NCBI GenBank assembly: GCA_027044735.1
Contig: JALUBW010000264.1
Coordinates: 1 to 6,838, forward strand
Direction: 5' to 3'
From: Anaerolineales bacterium
Lineage (GTDB): Bacteria > Chloroflexota > Anaerolineae > Anaerolineales > DRMV01
Length of the DNA: 6,838 nucleotides
In this document: positions 6,034 to 6,838 of the stretch, piece by piece
How positions within the stretch are numbered: position 1 is the first letter of the stretch
Layout of the letters: each line of letters opens with the position of its first letter
The notes under the pieces: generated by a model
Database searches by the model: none
Told to the model about the DNA's origin: nothing
Seen by the model: the letters and a program-made list of their open reading frames with translations, nothing else
Translations under genes and position numbers: made by a program

Positions 6034-6619
6034 CAAATTCCTCCGTGTGGTTTATGGGGTAGTGGTCGGGTAGGTAAATCAGTTCGCCGCGCGGCTCTCC
6101 TTCTCCCAGATGAAGCAGGGCTATGCTGGCGGCGAGCCATTTGAAAGCCGGCACCGTAGGCGAGCCCGGGTTGCAGAGTAGTTGGGCGCCGACTTTTTCG
6201 CATACGGGGTAATGGGTGTGGCCGAAAATTATGACCTGCGCTTCGGGAAAGGTCGCGATGGCGCGCTCGGCAAAATATGCAAAGCCCACCTTGCCGGAAG
6301 TGAAATAGCGTATCTTTTCGCCGATGTATTCTTGAAGGCTGCCGTGGCCGTGCCAGAGTGCAATTTTGGTGTTTGCGAATGTGAGTTGCCGGTGCGTGGG
6401 CAAGCGGCGGAGGAAGTAGAAGTCGCGGTTGCCGCGCACGGCGTAGGTTGGGGCGATTTGCGCCAGCCTATTCAACACGCTTGGGTGCACGATATCGCCT
6501 GCGTGCAGAATGGCGGCTACGTTTGCCTGCTTGAAGACCTCCAAAACGGCGGGGGGAAGGTGGCGCGCTCGGTCGGGTATGTGCGTGTCGGCGATTATGC
6601 CGATGGTGGTTTTGATCAC
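5960..6619 (-). CDS. YfcE/MJ0936-type metallophosphoesterase
   Basis: This is a predicted cytosolic phosphodiesterase with a two-metal centre; the physiological substrate cannot be read from sequence. The 219-residue protein shows the family motifs in order: D11-x-H13 (ADTH), G41-D42-x2-H45, G63-N64 (RGNRD), H90 in WHGHG, and G133-H134-T135-H136 (FGHTH), followed by the NPGSP turn at 150-154. All expected metal ligands are present. The start is a GTG at 6619-6617; no ATG or Shine-Dalgarno sequence stands nearby, but TATACT (6637-6632) could be a -10 that puts the transcript start about 6 nt upstream. The conserved fold ends near residue 188. Residues 196-219 are encoded by DNA that also encodes the signal peptide of the downstream lipoprotein, in another frame, and look unconserved. 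The two genes are probably cotranscribed and translationally coupled. Confidence 0.9.
   Translation of the reverse strand: MIKTTIGIIADTHIPDRARHLPPAVLEVFKQANVAAILHAGDIVHPSVLNRLAQIAPTYAVRGNRDFYFLRRLPTHRQLTFANTKIALWHGHGSLQEYIGEKIRYFTSGKVGFAYFAERAIATFPEAQVIIFGHTHYPVCEKVGAQLLCNPGSPTVPAFKWLAASIALLHLGEGEPRGELIYLPDHYPINHTEEFDEQKTLTLSNCPDSPAGSTQRLRP
6040..6044 (-). promoter_or_regulatory. Lipoprotein ribosome binding site within the phosphoesterase gene
   Basis: Read on the minus strand this is GGAGG, 6 nt before the ATG at 6033. It selects that ATG over the TTG at 6036 and lies inside the coding region of the upstream phosphoesterase, so ribosomes reading the upstream gene pass over it. Confidence 0.7.
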
Positions 6620-6631
6620 GGTTGATATTAA

Positions 6632-6637
6632 GTATAT
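6632..6637 (-). promoter_or_regulatory. Possible -10 of the phosphoesterase-lipoprotein unit
   Basis: TATACT on the minus strand matches five of six -10 consensus bases. The implied start is near 6625, about 6 nt before the GTG start codon, which would explain the absence of a ribosome binding site. No good -35 is seen at 16-18 bp spacing, so the call is weak. Confidence 0.35.
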
Positions 6638-6657
6638 GCGCGGATTGAGATAGAAAG

Positions 6658-6838
6658 ATCACAGAAAACACAGAAATTTGCAGAGGACACAGAAATTTTT
6701 TCTTTGCGCTCTTTGTTCCCTTTGCGTCTTTGTGTTAACCTTGGCGTCCTTTGAGTCCTTGGTGCCCTTGGCGTTAACCTCTTTGTGCTCTCTGCGCCTC
6801 TGCTTTCTCTGTGCCTCTGCGTTATCATCCACCGATTG
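6658..6838. repeat. Degenerate 9-bp repeat array, intergenic
   Basis: The 219 bp right of the phosphoesterase contain no gene I can support. Left part: CACAGAAA at 6660, 6669 and 6688 on a 9-10-bp step. Right part: pyrimidine-rich 9-mers such as CCTTGGCGT, CCTTTGAGT, CCTTGGTGC and CCTTGGCGT in direct succession (6739-6774). Blocks are closed by GTTAAC at 6734-6739 and 6773-6778 and by GTTATC at 6821-6826. The left part (6680-6695) is an imperfect inverted copy of 6804-6820, so the ends could pair. The array runs to the window edge and may continue. Confidence 0.7.

Noticed and set aside
6182..6625. 147-codon plus-strand frame opposite the phosphoesterase
   Set aside because: Antisense shadow; the minus strand here encodes every metal-binding motif of a known family.
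6628..6828. 66-codon minus-strand frame in the right-hand repeat
   Set aside because: It is a translation of the 9-bp repeat array, giving a low-complexity arginine- and threonine-rich sequence with no domain.
6658..6838. CRISPR array
   Set aside because: The repeated units are about 9 bp, degenerate and contiguous; there are no identical 23-40-bp repeats separated by unique spacers, and no cas genes.

Overview
The window carries two transcription blocks that converge near position 5030. The plus-strand block (114-4980) is a TCA-cycle cluster: an NADP-type isocitrate dehydrogenase gene (icd), followed by a complete succinate dehydrogenase operon in the order sdhC-sdhD-sdhA-sdhB. The minus-strand block (6619-5098) is a YfcE-like metallophosphoesterase gene followed by a lipoprotein gene that starts inside it. 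The two blocks are separated by a perfect 11-bp hairpin (5015-5041) that can terminate transcription from both sides. The right end (about 6658-6838) is a non-coding, strand-biased array of degenerate 9-bp units.

The organism is a bacterium with an oxidative TCA cycle and a moderately GC-rich genome. Isocitrate dehydrogenase has an internal insertion like the cyanobacterial form. The SdhB C-terminal half resembles actinobacterial Sdh2 enzymes. The intergenic purine/pyrimidine repeats are of a kind I associate with environmental genomes such as Chloroflexota. A Chloroflexota (Anaerolineae-like) source is my best guess, with low confidence; no ribosomal or other taxonomic marker is present.

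Regulation looks most interesting upstream of icd. Two abutting palindromes (1-14, a CRP/FNR-like GTGA-N6-TCAC, and 14-33, CCTCAAC-N6-GTTGAGG) lie directly before an extended -10 promoter (35-43). The first is centred near -42 and the second sits in the -35/-10 spacer, as expected for an activator site plus an operator. A strong intrinsic terminator (1527-1566) follows icd only 32 bp before sdhC, and I see no convincing separate sdh promoter. The sdh operon may therefore depend on read-through from icd.

The sdh genes encode FAD-binding SdhA, the three-cluster iron-sulfur subunit SdhB, and two three-helix anchors. Each anchor has one histidine in helix I and one in helix II at nearly identical spacing. 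This is the pattern expected of a two-heme (type A) anchor rather than the single-heme E. coli type. I found no clearly new system; the points most worth a second look are the icd control region, the icd-sdh terminator, the predicted diheme anchor, the 74-nt overlap between the two minus-strand genes, and the repeat array.
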